The notes beneath the pieces were generated by a model. The model did not search any database, was not told where the DNA came from, and saw only the letters and a list, made by a program, of their open reading frames with translations. A stretch of 64,000 bases of DNA from Sporodiniella umbellata (lineage: Eukaryota; Mucoromycota; Mucoromycetes; Mucorales; Rhizopodaceae): NCBI GenBank assembly GCA_025677835.1, contig JAIXMR010000008.1:62001-126000 (forward strand), in the 5' to 3' direction. The translations under genes and the position numbers were made by a program. This document shows, in pieces, positions 1 through 12,395 of this stretch. Positions within the stretch are counted from its first letter, which is position 1, and every line of letters starts with the position of its first letter.

Positions 1-1987
1 AACTTACTTGTACAAGACAAAAACAAAAAAGTGTTTCACTCGATTATCCAGTGATAACTACTGCTTCGGGTAAGAATAAATTTTCGTTGTTTACAATCCC
101 AATTTTTTTTTTTAAAAAAAAAATCTTGCTAGGCTACAGAGATAAAAGAACAGCCCATATTCTGGCGGAAGAGACCGTCTATTTAGGAAAATACCGAATT
201 AGGGTGTGTTCCATAGATAAGCTTCTTGAAGGGGAAGCACCAGTAAGAATGCTCTTTTAAAACAGCTATTTGTCTGAAACTTAACGAATTCTACAGAAAA
301 AAAACTACTACAAACCTGGTATTACCATTCCGCCTGTTCGAAATGCAAAAAGGTATGATTGTATATCCAAACAGTGTATTGAAATACAAACAATGGCTAA
401 CTCGCTGCTTCTGTTTCATCCTGTAGCGATTTAGAGTTTTTAAACATGTTTCCTGAGAATTTAGAAGCTTTGGGTGATCTGCAAAACACTCTAAAAGAAT
501 TCATTGGCTCCTATGTATATATAAAGGGCTATAATACATGCACAGTTGAAAGGATACAACAAATGTGCATGAAAACGCACCAAGTAAGCTTACATATTTT
601 AGAAACAACATATTTTAATCTCCGTTTAGGCTATTTTACAAAAAAACAAGTTGATACAAGATTCATGTCGTATGCCGTCTGGACATGACCATTTCCAAGA
701 ACTGGTTGAAAAGTAAACAAAGCATCATATAAATAAGATAGTACTACCATCAAATAAAAACTAACTCTAAAGCTTATTTCTTACCATAGTGTGGTAATGA
801 GCTTCTTACACAAGAAAGTTTGGATACAAACATTACGACCTCTACTTCGATCACAAGACGACTACCTTGATTCCATCAGCCAAGCTTATTCTCACGTTGT
901 TTTATCACAGTACTCTTTAAGATACCCACTGTCTGAAATGCATGTCTCTTGTTTTTCGGAAGCCATCAAAAACTTTCAAAAAATAGAAACACATGCCACA
1001 ACTCCTCTTGAAAAGGCAGCAGTAGTCAAATCCACACTAGACTTAATTTCCTCGGCTGTACATGACTCTGTAGAGCAATTCGGACATAGTACGAGTGGTA
1101 AGAAAACAGATTGTTTGTATAGCTTTTGACTAAATCTCAATAGATACATCTGTTACTTCTGATGAAATGATACCTCTGCTGGCCTTCATCATGGTTCAGA
1201 GCGGTGTTCGTAGAAAGGCTAGTTTAATGTATTATATGCAGCATTATAGACTTTCCAAGCCTTTTGAAGGTTCTGTCTATAGGTAGATTTCTTTGTTCTT
1301 TTCTTTTTTTTCTTTTTAAAAAACCACAGCACACATTTAGGCCTTTTCGCTCATTTTTTATACTCTAGTTTTATGTTGACCACCATGAAATCAGCTTGTG
1401 AATTTCTTAAAGATGACCCGCTTTCTCTATATGATGGAGCACGCACAACTTTCCAGACGCAAAAGCAAAAACGGGCTCATAGTACTCCTTTGCTGCCATC
1501 TCAAAGAAATAGTAATGAGTTTAACCATGACATGGATCAATCCATCTACAGATACAGGCCAAGACCTCATATCCTTTTACCGCATACACCAGCCTCAAAA
1601 AGTCCTGATCTAATAGATGAATGGCAATCGTATTCCTCCTCTTGTAGCTCATCTATAAGCAGCTTGGATAGTTGCAAACACAGCTTGGCTTCTTCTGAGC
1701 CCATGATATCCACCACTTTTCCATCTCTCTCCAACTCTACTCCTTTATACCCCAGCAGCTCTCGATCACGCACTCTATCTAATATTCGGTCACCTCCAGA
1801 GATTATTCATATCCCTGAACGCTCAAAACGATCGATTTCTATTACATTTGACACCCGTACTCACTCTAGGAAAAATGAGGAGAATGACGATTTGATGGGC
1901 GACTTCTTGAAAGGGCTTACGACATTGGATGACGAGGTAGCTTGTGGAAGCGCCGAGTCTATCAAAACACTTCACTATTATATTTAA
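1..1987 (+). CDS. VPS9-domain Rab5-family GEF (5' partial)
   Basis: Spliced gene cut by the left edge. Exons that keep phase are <1-69, 133-242, 297-352, 427-583, 630-712, 790-1097, 1144-1282 and 1369-1987, all with GT-AG introns of about 45-85 nt. The middle carries a VPS9 domain: the 'ELVENVVMSFLHKKVW' start, then 'TTPLEKAAVVKSTLDLI', then 'SDEMIPLLAFIMVQSG' with the conserved Asp and Pro, ending in 'SFMLTTMKSACEFL'. VPS9 domains catalyse GDP-GTP exchange on Rab5/Vps21-type GTPases at endosomes. The last exon encodes a Ser-rich tail with no recognisable domain. The N-terminal residues before the domain resemble no family I can name and may continue into further upstream exons. I see the domain motifs directly; the Rab5 substrate is inferred from the family. 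Confidence 0.85.
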
Positions 1988-4353
1988 TAAACATACACAC
2001 ATATATATTATTACTATTCTTACAAAAATTTTTAAAAGCCCATATTTTGTCAGTTTACTTTGGCCAAAGCCCAATCAATTAACCAATCACAGTTGCTTTT
2101 TTCCTTTTTTAAAAAGAGAAAATGTATATGTATAAACATATATGTGTGTATGCGATACTATACCTGAGGTAACAAAAAAGGTACATTGAAAAGTTTCCTT
2201 ATAAAGATATATTGAGCTGTTTTTGATTAAGTCACCAAAGCAAGAAAAATAAGATTCGTTTGGTAAACGAAACACGAATGATGTGCTCACATTATCTATA
2301 CTTTGTTATCTTACAGGCAACCAAAGAAAAAAACTGATGTGTAACATGTAATGAGCTTCGTCGTGCATTTTATTGTTTTGTTTCGCACTGTTTAGCTTGG
2401 GTTTTTTTTCCTTAAAAGATAAATAAATGAATCAATTAAGGAAAAAGATGATAACAACAGAGAACAATGAATTTTGTTTATTGTGTGCCAAACATAAGAT
2501 CACAAGCAGGTCATGAACAATAGAATATCCATTAGAACTATACTGAACGATATACATACATGTTATTCTCTATTTCAAAAATTTACACATACATTTTCTC
2601 TTTTCATTGAAAAGTAGTTACAAGTAATCTAAATTTAAGCACATAGTAGCCAAAAAATATATATACATATATAAACCATAGTGCAACAAAGAGTGTGAAA
2701 GTTATATAAGACCATAGATTGAGACTAAAACAAAACAGTTTAAACCACATTGTTCATTGATACAAAACAATACAACACATGTCATTTGAAACTTTTTACA
2801 ATGTTTTATCAGTGCTAGCCTTGAAAGTAATAATTAGACATACAACTGCTATAGCATCTTGTTTACAGAAAAACCCAATTTGGAAACAATAAAGATATTT
2901 GTTTGTGTAAAGTGCCTTGTTTCACCTTGCTAATTTTAGATAGATTTCACTGCTTATTGAATTGTTTTTTTTTTTTTTTTTTTTTTTTTTTGTAATTGTT
3001 ATGACACGAGTTAAGTAATGCTACTTTGAGAGCTTTTATAAATTACGAATGCTGCTTCCGCAATTGATTCTGAGATGCGTGCTCAAATCCAAAACGCTAG
3101 CTGATAAACTAAAAGTCTAAAGCAATGTATGCTTTGACTGAAACTTGTCAACACGATCTTCATTTTATTCAAAACAGTTTCGTAAGAGTAAATGGACTAA
3201 AGTTTTACATATTTTAAGCAGTATACTTGTACATAGCTGTCACTGGGTCATACATCCTCTGAGACTATATCTCATATGTTAAGCAAAGTTTATTCGTCCT
3301 GAAAAAGCTTCGGTTTGGGTACATATTTTTTTAAAAAAAACTGTAGCGTAAGTCAACTATAGATACTGAAGTTGTGTATTTCTCTTTCACTGAAAAAGGT
3401 TTTAAATATGCTTGAAAATCTATCTTTAAAATTCAAGCAGCATGTTTGAAATATGCTATTTAATTACTATTACTACTTCTCTGGAATCAGAAGGCTGTAG
3501 AAGTTACTCACCTTCAGTTTATTGAAAAAGTAACAAGAAGTTTTTTTTAGAGAGCTTACGGTAAAACCTAACGCTGCTTTGGCAGCTTATATATAACACT
3601 TTTAATGGTACAACAGAAATTGACAGACATGTGGTATATTCAAAAAGGCACAAAAAATTAAAGCTTGCAATGGTTACTACTTGTCGTTTCCAAACTCAAA
3701 AGATAGATATAATACATACAGGCAAAACGAAAACAAAGGTAAAAAAAATCATTTGTTTACATTTCAACATAGAGCGGGCTCTTTCTCTAGGACTAGGATT
3801 TACATTTAATAACACAACTTTTCTCAAATTTGCTTTAAACCCGTCTCTATGTAGGCACGCATAATAAGCTTAACAGGCACCTTTCCCTAGCTTCTACTAT
3901 TAGTGTATATATTTCTAAATGAAGCATTGCTGTTATGGTTATTTTAAACTCAGATGCTATGCATGCTATAGTTCTGTGAAGACTTTATAGCAGTAAAAGC
4001 CAAGAATACAGCTTTAAAAATGTGGTCTATATTTATGTACACCAAGTATATATGGGTAATTTTTTTTTTTTTGAAGTGCTTTGGTTGATTGCACATAAGC
4101 CTTTTTTAGCATCAAAAATCAAAATCATACACACAGAACTAGGAGCTTCTCATAACAAACCTTCCAGTAGATTCTTTTGGCAGGACCACTAATAATCAGC
4201 TCTTGTATGCGAAAGTTCCATAAAATATAGCATTGACTGGAAGAAATGTTGATATAAAAAGAAAATAAATAAAAAAAATTGTGACTCTGTTCACTAAAAG
4301 CCTGGTATTTGGTTTTTTATATTTTTTTTCCTTTTTTTATTAGATCTATTGTC
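1988..4353. other. Gene-free AT-rich stretch
   Basis: About 2.4 kb with no frame that splices into a recognisable protein. It holds a T-run at 2965-2991, smaller A/T runs, and the promoter region of the mL41 gene at its right end. No tRNA or other RNA gene was recognised. Confidence 0.6.
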
Positions 4354-4726
4354 ATGTTCGGTGTTATCAAGTCCATTCCTAGAGGTGCAAGCCGTTTGCC
4401 CATGACTTCAAAAAGAGGACACAACTACTACAAAGGTAAATAAAAAGAGAGAGAAAAAAGCACGCATTTTTAAAAGCTAATTGCAAACACCATAAAAAGG
4501 TACTGGCTCCGGTGCTATGGGTAGACACACAAAGCGAGGAGGCTACTTAATTGACTGGAACAGAGTGAGATCTTTTGTTGTTCCAGATCTCGAAAACTTC
4601 TCTGTAAGATTAGCCTTCTAAAAAAAAAAAAATCGTTACTAAAGCGTCTTCTTTACTTAGCTTGGTCCTTATGTCTCTCGTAAAACACCTTTCTTGTCCA
4701 AAAATGCACCTCAACAAACAAAATAA
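4354..4726 (+). CDS. MRPL27: Mitochondrial large-subunit ribosomal protein mL41 (yeast MRPL27 family)
   Basis: Three small exons, 4354-4435, 4500-4603 and 4661-4726, join in phase to an 83-residue protein. Its centre reads 'GTGSGAMGRHTKRGGYLIDW', then 'VRSFVVPDLENFSLGPYVS', which is the mL41 signature (human MRPL41, yeast Mrpl27). The basic N-terminus, rich in Arg, Ser and Lys, fits mitochondrial import. The family sits in the mitochondrial 54S/39S subunit near the exit-tunnel side. At 83 residues it is short for the family but contains the whole conserved core. The start ATG opens the first exon directly after a T-rich leader. Each exon is too short to stand out as an open frame alone; both introns are GT-AG and 57-64 nt long. 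Confidence 0.9.
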
Positions 4727-7700
4727 AGAACTCACATCTACAATAAACCGCACCTCTTCAATTCATACTTTACATGACTTTTAGCATTACCCACAGGTTT
4801 TTTTTTGGTCTACACTAAAAGCAGCTGCCTAAGATACTGTGACGATAGAATCTGCTCTTTCCTTGACAGGGAAATACAGCTTCAAATTCAACAACTCAGC
4901 AATACCGAAATGACACAACTGACAACCTTTACTTTAAAAAAAATCTTTCTCTTATATTTTTCTTTTTTGTTTTTAGTTAGCAATCGAGGATTAATTTCAA
5001 TAGCCAACATGATCATTAAATCGATACAAAAAACCATGGATTAGTACGTTTTATATAGACAAAGCTTGTTTTTTGTTTTATTGTATGATTTGTAAATACT
5101 TGTGTTGGTATAGAGCATTCAGCGCACGTATTTTAAGTTTTTTTATATTAAAATCAAGAGTATGAGAGACAAGTGATATTCTTCTAAATATTCAAGCCCA
5201 ACTTGTAGTGAATTTGACAGGTACTGGAATTAAAGAGTATTCATATAGGTGGACCATTCCCTATTAAAACCTTGTGGGCATTTAAAGCGCTTAAACAATC
5301 CATAGAGTGACAGTGTTTGACTACGTTGATCATTGAAAGAAACAAGATACCCGTTTCATCTATTTGTATAAAGAGAAAGGGCAAGTGAAACAGAGAAGAT
5401 AAACCTGACAAGTTTACTGTGGTGACTTCAGAGTGTTCTTAATAGAACAATAAAGCTATACGTTACTATGAAAGACCAAATTTACTAATAGCGCGAGAAA
5501 ATTTAACGAATTCCTCTGCTGTGGAAACGTTTTTTTTCTCTACGGATATGGGACTCAGTTTCATCAACGTTTATTTGAAAAACACATTTAAAACCGGGCT
5601 TGCCAAAAAAAAAAAAAACAATGGACAGTGGCTGAGAGATGTGTCTAGTGAAAGGCTACATATTGGCTGCTCTTAAAGAATCAAGTTCAAAATATTGAGC
5701 ATTAATATATAAAACCAAAGGCGGAGGCGTTTAGTGCTAACGGAGAATACACTCAAAAAAAAAAAAAAAAAAGAAAGCCATTTACTTATTTTCAACTTCG
5801 TATACTATTGGAATTTTATAATTTATCTTTTAAAATGAAGCCTTGCTGGTAAAGAGTAACGGTATGTCAGTGATTTGAGTGGTTTTTTTTTTTTTTTTTT
5901 TTTTGGTGCATGTGTATAATGGTACAATTGCTCAACAAAAGCACTCACCATCTCTGTTGTTTTTAGTAAACTCAGTAACAATGTTTTTGTTTTTCAAGGT
6001 TAATTGGTCGTTCTTGTTTACATCTTTCGATAGGCACTTCCCTCTTATGCCTTTTTTTCTTCGCTCCCAAAAATTACATTTATTGTACAGCATCTTGCGA
6101 CGCAGTCTGCTGTAGGCCTTCCATCTCATTTCATTTTACGCTTTGTTTCTTTTTATTAAGATACTCAATTTAGGCCTAAAAATACTTGCGTTTGTTTTTT
6201 ATTGCTTGCTTATATAATAGTAAACAAAGCAGTTGTGATATACACGATTGTAAATAAGAAATTCGTATATTCATCGGTTTTATAATTCAACGTTCCACTG
6301 GATAAATGCGTTCTATTTTGAGAGACCTGTCAACTCAAAACCCTTAGTACGGAGTTTCCGGTTTACAGCTAAGTTCAAAAGGAATAAAAGTAAACAATGA
6401 GGTCTTTGGCAGTACGAAGAGTCAAGATTTTACTAGTTTATAATTTTTTTATCCTTAAGATGGAGGCCGAATTTGATGCTGTCTAAAGACGACTTTTGCT
6501 ATAAATTTTGCTATCAAATTTAACTATACAAACACTGTATACGTAGTGGTCAATCCCGAAATTTACTAGCTATTAAAGCTTTTTCTGTTAATTTTTGTGT
6601 TGGTTATTTTTATTCTGCTGCCAGTTTTTTTTTCTTAGCTAGATTGACAGCAAAGCCTTATGGCGGTAGAATTTGTGTCTATATTTCATCCTGGACTTCT
6701 AAAATCCACACAGCATGAAGCTTTTTATATCATTCATACATTTCTCAGCAAAGAGCCTTTACGGATATGCAAAGTAAGCGATTTGATAACTCAGCTTTAA
6801 AAACGATCAATAATGGCAACCCTTTCAGGGCATCATAAAAGATGTACCTAAATGTCGACAGCAACAAAGCGCTGGTCGCTTCTAAGTTATTTCATGACAG
6901 ACTTATATTTAGTATACTCTTCACCCTCAATCACCATTCCGTATTTATTATTTTACACCGTGTTTGGAATAATAACACAAGCTTTTCATTATCTATATAC
7001 AAAAAAGTTAAAGACATACATCAGCGTATCAGTGACTATGTATTTTTCAATCTAAATCACGCTAAGCACATAAGATTATGATATGTTTTTTTTAGTCAAA
7101 ACGCTTTTACCCTTTTGTTTTCTTTGTCTAGTTACCAAAACGATAGAACCGCTAACTGGCGTACTAAATACTTTCTGAATTTTGTAAAGTAATATACAGA
7201 CAAAGTAGTATTTTTATTAAATCTGATCAGCAAGGCAATGTAAAACTCTGTAAACAAAACTAACCATACTCTATTTATGGTTAATTTCAACAATAGCCAT
7301 TACAAATACTATTTGTTTTAACTTGAGCAAATCTCCTACAAGGCGATCTATTGAAAGCCTTTGATCATAATAGCTTTGTAGTTGCTTCCCATAAAAAAAA
7401 GGTAAACGGAAAATATTAAACGTATAGTTGCTCTATTTCAAATGTATACTAATAATTTTTTTTTAAACAAATGAATAGGGCCGCTTATAGTACCCAAAGC
7501 CAATCACCTTTCCGAGCATCTGCAACACAACGGGCTTTTAGGAAAACTTCTTTGCCATATTATAAAGGGTGAGTCTAATCTATTTTTTTATAGGTTTGAA
7601 CCTCATAAAAACTATTAATCAACTGAATACAGTAATGTACTATGTATTACATACTAATGGCGTTGATGGGTTTTACCAAAATAATCAGGAAGCATTTTGA

Positions 7701-8248
7701 CAAAACCTTACATATAAAGAGCACAGGGCCATGCAATATTCACTTGACGATGTTCACTTTGCGCTAAGTAGTAGTGGTTTTATCTAAGCTTTGAGCTGAT
7801 GGCGGGCTCTATATTTAGTAGATTGTGTAAATATGCTTCACGCAGGAACTATGTAGTTCAATTTTAAAATTCTGAGTTGTTTGTAAATGGTCTTTTGCTT
7901 CGTTTTGTTTAAAGAAAAAGACACAAGTGGAGTATTTCTGAGATATATCAGTCTTTGTTCAAATTACTTGGTATGGCCTGATAGGCGACAAACCAAGGCT
8001 ACCTTTGAGTGGGTCTTTTATGAAAGTACAGGCTTCAAAAAAGACATATAGCTATTTTTACCCACTGCTGCAGGTTTTATTCAACTAGAGCTGGTAGAAA
8101 CAGTTTTAAATGATTCTCGTAAAGCGACAAGTAAGTATGTTCTTTATTTCTATAGCAAAATCTGTTTATAAATCCACTGCTCATACATTTTTTTTCGTTT
8201 GGTAATGTGTTTTTGCAACCAAACAAAAAGGAAAATGTCACAAATAAT
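4727..8248. other. Long gene-poor stretch with unconfirmed small exons
   Basis: About 3.5 kb without a recognisable gene. A possible small spliced gene near 6660 is listed separately. T-runs at about 5881-5904 and several A-runs (5609-5620, 5755-5772) are present. An open stretch from an ATG at 7471 is followed by a donor-like site, but gives only a ~44-residue peptide. Confidence 0.5.
6660..7055 (+). CDS. Possible small spliced gene, unidentified
   Basis: An ATG at 6660 opens a frame encoding 'MAVEFVSIFHPGLLKSTQ' and onward to 'SKEPLRICK', followed at once by a good donor (gtaagc). An acceptor ending in 'ctttcag' lies about 55 nt downstream. A second possible intron near 6876-6915 would join this to a hydrophobic stretch rich in Ile, Leu, Tyr and Phe that ends at 7055, giving about 100 residues in all. 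I do not recognise the protein, and the second join is speculative. The hydrophobic end could be a membrane segment. Transcript evidence or a homologue in related fungi would decide whether this is a gene. Confidence 0.25.
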
Positions 8249-9499
8249 TTATTGATGTGTTTGGTCGAAGCAGTTTTTAAACTTTTCCTCAGAGTATGCG
8301 AAAAAGCTTTCAAAACTATTCAAGCAAATATCATGAAACGCATCTCTTATTCTTGAGTCCAACGTTTCTTCACTTTCTAGCTCTTCCCGCTTGAAGTTGC
8401 TTTGAAAAGTACGCCAAAATAATTTCATAGGACTTAGGTCAGAACAATACAATGGTAGATAGACACAGCGATATCCTCTACCACTAATGTCTTTTTCGAT
8501 ACTAGTCATTTTGCAAGAACACATGCTATTGATTACAATATAACATCCCTTAAACTGTTCATGTCTATCCAGAACATCCATAGTGCTGTGTAAGAAATTG
8601 GTGAAGTATCCTACATCTGCTTTTTTCTGGGTTTGAGCACTATTTTTTGGATTATTTTTCTTTTTTCCTGTATTTAGAGATTGTCTTGTTTTAGCATTGA
8701 CCATCCCTTTGGAAGATATTGCTCCATAAATTTTTACGTCTTGTAGTTGATTTTGAGAAGTACTTGCTTCTGTGGAAGAATCTGTTTGGGGATGTGTGAT
8801 TTCTACGTTTGTGTTTATCTGAAAGGTAATCTCATCAACAAAAACACAATTACTTGATAACCGCATATCGGTTTGCCTTTGTTTGTTAACCCAAGCGCCT
8901 AGCTTTTCTAAATCTTTAGGGCCGCTTTCGCTGATCAAACAAGAAAGCTCTCTTGTTAAGCTGATTTTGTAGTTTGAATTTACAAAGTCGAGCAGTTCAT
9001 CTTCCGTTATTTTCAGTCTCGAGAACTGAGTAGTCAAACTACTCAGCGCTTCACTCAATTTCAAAGAAGGTTTTTCGTCAATGATCTGCACGACGTAATC
9101 CCTGTGTTTTTTCTTGAATTTTGAGCTCTTTGTTGGGCCTTTGGAATTCTTTTCCGCTCTCACTTCTTTGCACCAATTTTGTGCACTACGGGGACCTACA
9201 TTCAGTCTGATAGCTGCTTCTTTGGCTGACAGCCCTCTTTTGGTAAAAAGCTCCACAACGCGTTCTCGATCTCTTTGTGTGTATGTGCACCTATTCTTTC
9301 TTGCCGGTTTATTAACGCTAGCAGACTCAGATTCTTCGTTGTGAAGTGTCGAATTTTCAATATGCTTTTGAACATAGTCAGAGGTCTTTTCCAGAAGCTC
9401 GCTTTCAGATTCCGTTTTTGGTTCTATTTTGCTGTCATTTGTTGAATCCTTTGGAGTGTTGTCTTCAAGTTTTGTAGGCATGTTGAAAATCAAAAGCAT
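8249..9499 (-). CDS. IS630/Tc1-like transposase, intact ORF with degenerate DDE triad (possibly domesticated)
   Basis: Uninterrupted 416-residue frame without introns. The N-terminal ~75 residues are polar and low-complexity. A helix-turn-helix region follows, with 'RERVVELFTKRGLSAKEAAI', typical of the homeodomain-like half of Tc1/IS630 transposases. The DDE half is recognisable: 'NCVFVDEITF' holds the first Asp, 'CYIVINSMCSCK' aligns with the usual V-M-D-N-x-x-x-H block, and 'VYLPLYCSDLSPMKLFW' aligns with the usual L-P-P-Y-S-P-D-L-N-P-I-E block. In this reading the second catalytic Asp is Asn and the third catalytic Glu is Lys, so strand transfer activity is unlikely. The reading frame has nevertheless stayed open over 1.25 kb. 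No terminal inverted repeats were found by eye. It may be a very recent loss of activity or a gene kept for DNA binding. Confidence 0.8.
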   Translation of the reverse strand: MLLIFNMPTKLEDNTPKDSTNDSKIEPKTESESELLEKTSDYVQKHIENSTLHNEESESASVNKPARKNRCTYTQRDRERVVELFTKRGLSAKEAAIRLNVGPRSAQNWCKEVRAEKNSKGPTKSSKFKKKHRDYVVQIIDEKPSLKLSEALSSLTTQFSRLKITEDELLDFVNSNYKISLTRELSCLISESGPKDLEKLGAWVNKQRQTDMRLSSNCVFVDEITFQINTNVEITHPQTDSSTEASTSQNQLQDVKIYGAISSKGMVNAKTRQSLNTGKKKNNPKNSAQTQKKADVGYFTNFLHSTMDVLDRHEQFKGCYIVINSMCSCKMTSIEKDISGRGYRCVYLPLYCSDLSPMKLFWRTFQSNFKREELESEETLDSRIRDAFHDICLNSFESFFAYSEEKFKNCFDQTHQ

Positions 9500-10487
9500 G
9501 CCTTTGGCCTGCCCACTGTTTTATTTTTGTACTTCCGCTGTTTCGGTACACAAGAGCTACAGCTTCACCAGTAAGTGTTCTTGAAGAGTAATACAATCAT
9601 TCAAACGACTCTGTATCCCAATTGTTTTTGTGTGATGCTGTTCTTGAAATGGTAAGGCCTTGTGTTTCTGATCTCAGTTTTACCGTCAAAAGCAACTATC
9701 CAAAATTGTCTTGTGAAAAAACGTTATACAGATCGAAGAGCCCCCTGCAAATATTATACAAACTCTGATTGTCAAAAAAGAAAAAGATTCATAAAACGAA
9801 GTAGGTGTAACGAATGTAAGATGCTATTGAGAGAAAGACAACAGTATATATAGGCACGTATATATATATGTGTGTGTGCGTGTGCGTGTGTTGATGAGCC
9901 AGAGTATTGCATCGGATTAGAAAAAGAAAGGGCTTTTTTCTTAATCGTCTACAAAACCAAGCAGACTGTTGTAGTGCTTTGCTACTTTACGTCTACCCAA
10001 GAGACGGCTTGGATGAAATACTCAAATGAAAGCCTATGAAACAAAGTTGAATAAGAAAGAATATAAAAGCTGGTATGAGCATATCATTAGTAATGCATAT
10101 ATAAAGGTCTATCATGTCACTTTACATTTGATCCGTACTTTTTTTGATATGTGCCTGCAAACCATTTTCTTTTTGGAGTATACATATGGTGGCAGTTGAG
10201 TTATTTTAAGTATACACCTTAAAAGCGTTTCAAGTGTATGTATTTTTTTAAGGAGAGTTTAGCTCCTCTTGACTTCAGTATAACGCAGCTTTTTTAGTCT
10301 TTGTTTAATTGGGAATTTTGAGATTCTCAAATTGCTTTAGGATGATGTATTCCATTTGTAGAAAAATACCGGTTTCTATTTGTTGTTGATGATGAAGAAT
10401 AAATAAAGGACTTTGGGAAGAAAAAGGTGGACTCCTCTCACGTGATAAGGGATTATGTTTATCTTCTATCATTTATACAAAATAAGT
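9500..10487. other. Intergenic, no gene seen
   Basis: Nothing recognisable. It contains a short TA/GT microsatellite at about 9856-9890. It lies between the transposase start and the 3' end of the Vac7-like gene. Confidence 0.5.
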
Positions 10488-12113
10488 TTAATATTTAGAT
10501 CCCTCAATAGGGGATGGGTCATCACAAATAGATTTTTCGGGTATAGTAGCATCATCAGTGATTTGGCCTGTGGATGGATCAACACTAGCCATTTTACATA
10601 CACGAACAGTATGAAGTGGAGAGAAGCTGAGCGGGAATGGTATCATTTGGTATTTGAGCACACCACGTACAGTTAGCTCGTAAGGATATCGAATTAATAA
10701 AGACCTACAAAGACTTAGTAGGGAAGTTGATTGATTTGCTCTATTTTTACCATCGTTCATTGCCGCTGTTGTCATCTTTGATAGAACCTGGTGATTTGAT
10801 TCGGATTTGACTGGTGGCTATACTGTCTGTAGTATTCAACAGAGAACCTGCGGGATAAATGAGAGGATCCTCCAGGTGATAGATAGTCCCTAAAAACTCA
10901 GCTGGATCAGCACCATAATAAGTTTTATTTTCAAGTGACGTAGGCACGTAATGACTGGAAGCAAACACGCTAAAGGAGGCAGTTGTCATAGTAATCATCC
11001 ACCAGTTACTGTTCCTATTTTAAAGTTGTTTTTCTCTATATGAGATTACCCCCAACTATTTTACATGCCCTTTTTTTTTTTACCTGGCGTGAACATGCAA
11101 GTTAAACATCAACTCCTTTTGAGTGCCTAAAACGTTGGATATGCCAGTGACTTCTACTTCCACCAATGGACTTGCACACATGGCAATCACAATCCAAAGA
11201 ACGCAAAAGGCTAGTACAACAGCACATACTATATATAGACACGGCACCCAACTTCGCTGGCTATTTGACCAGTGAGTATTATATCTCTTTGTATATATGT
11301 GAGTAGAAACGTTTACTTTCTCGTATAACCCGAAGATTTCTTTCTACGTCTACGATGGTAATCTTCATCTCCGCTTTGATTTGGATGAGCTGTATAGAAT
11401 GTGTTGTAGATCATGCCGGCTTTTCGACTGTTGATTTCTTGTACTGAAAGCATAGATCTTAAAACAGGCCGTCTTGAGGACAGGTTATCTCCATAAGGGG
11501 ATATATATGATGGCTCACACCCCTCAGTGTCAGTTGAAGAATAATGGGAATAGTGAGGTTGCTGATAATAAGCATGGTAGTAATGATGATCCGGCTCCAT
11601 ATTCCAATACTTTGGTTTATCTCGATACACATACGCTTCTAGATCATCCGAATCTAACCCAGTAAAACTGTAAGCCACTTTTGTATTCAAAATATAAAAT
11701 AAGTATATAAACCTTCGGCGTCCATTACCGCATCGCTCAAATTCTGTGCAAAGATATCTGTTGGGTTTACAAAACTGTTCGAAATATGGGCTCTTTTTTT
11801 CTTCCGCCGAAGCGACCTAGAAGACTCACTGGCCTAAACATAAACAAATAAATACAAAACAGATATTAAAAAAGTAGGAAAAAAAAAAGTATATCAATAA
11901 AGAAACAAGAATACAAATATAATAAAAAAAAAAGTTTTTGTTACAAACAGTTAATGGAACAGCTGGTAATTCAGGAAATATAGCGTTTTCTATAATGAGT
12001 TGTCTACTATCTTTACTAGGTTTGGTCGATGGCAAAACAGAATTTCGAGAAACGCTTTTTTTTAAGGTTGCTTTCATAGGTTTTTTATCTTCATTTGAAC
12101 AAATGGAGCTCAT
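10488..12113 (-). CDS. VAC7: Vac7-like vacuolar membrane protein (PI(3,5)P2 regulator)
   Basis: Six minus-strand exons in transcription order: 12113-11949, 11833-11713, 11677-11317, 11260-11084, 11014-10751 and 10704-10488, giving about 434 residues. A long polar N-terminus is followed by one membrane segment (around 'LYIVCAVVLAFCVLWIVIA'). After it comes the Vac7 lumenal signature 'GTQKELMFNLHVHARN', then 'SFSVFASSHYVP', and a conserved end with 'YELTVRGVLKY' and 'VDPSTGQI'. In yeast, Vac7 is a single-pass vacuolar protein that activates the Fab1 PI3P 5-kinase with Vac14 and Fig4. The protein is much shorter than the 1165-residue yeast one, mainly in the N-terminal tail. Odd points: the first donor appears to be GTTTGT, and the intron at 11678-11712 would be only 35 nt. 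Confidence 0.87.
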
Positions 12114-12195
12114 TGAAATTCAGAAAAAAAGAAAAGAAAAAAGAAAGCAAATATAAACGTATGTTTGTATGTATATATCTATATGGAGATATGTG

Positions 12196-12199
<4 letters not shown>

Positions 12200-12232
<33 letters not shown>
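12200..12232. repeat. (GT)n microsatellite
   Basis: About 16 uninterrupted GT units directly upstream of the Vac7-like start codon, so within its presumed promoter or leader. Confidence 0.9.
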
Positions 12233-12235
<3 letters not shown>

Positions 12236-12395
12236 CAAAGGGAAATTATAAAAAAAAAAAAAAAATAATAGAAAAAGAAATGTGCAAGCTTTTTTTGTGT
12301 GACAATTTTTATATATATATATTTTTTTTATTTATATACAAATAACAATAGACGTATATGTGCGTGTGCTTGACATATAGCAGAAAACAACAATG

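Noticed and set aside
7471..7630. Short frame starting MNRAAYSTQ followed by a donor-like gtgagt
   Set aside because: It yields only about 44 residues, has no recognisable homologue and its ATG overlaps a possible acceptor; too weak to call.
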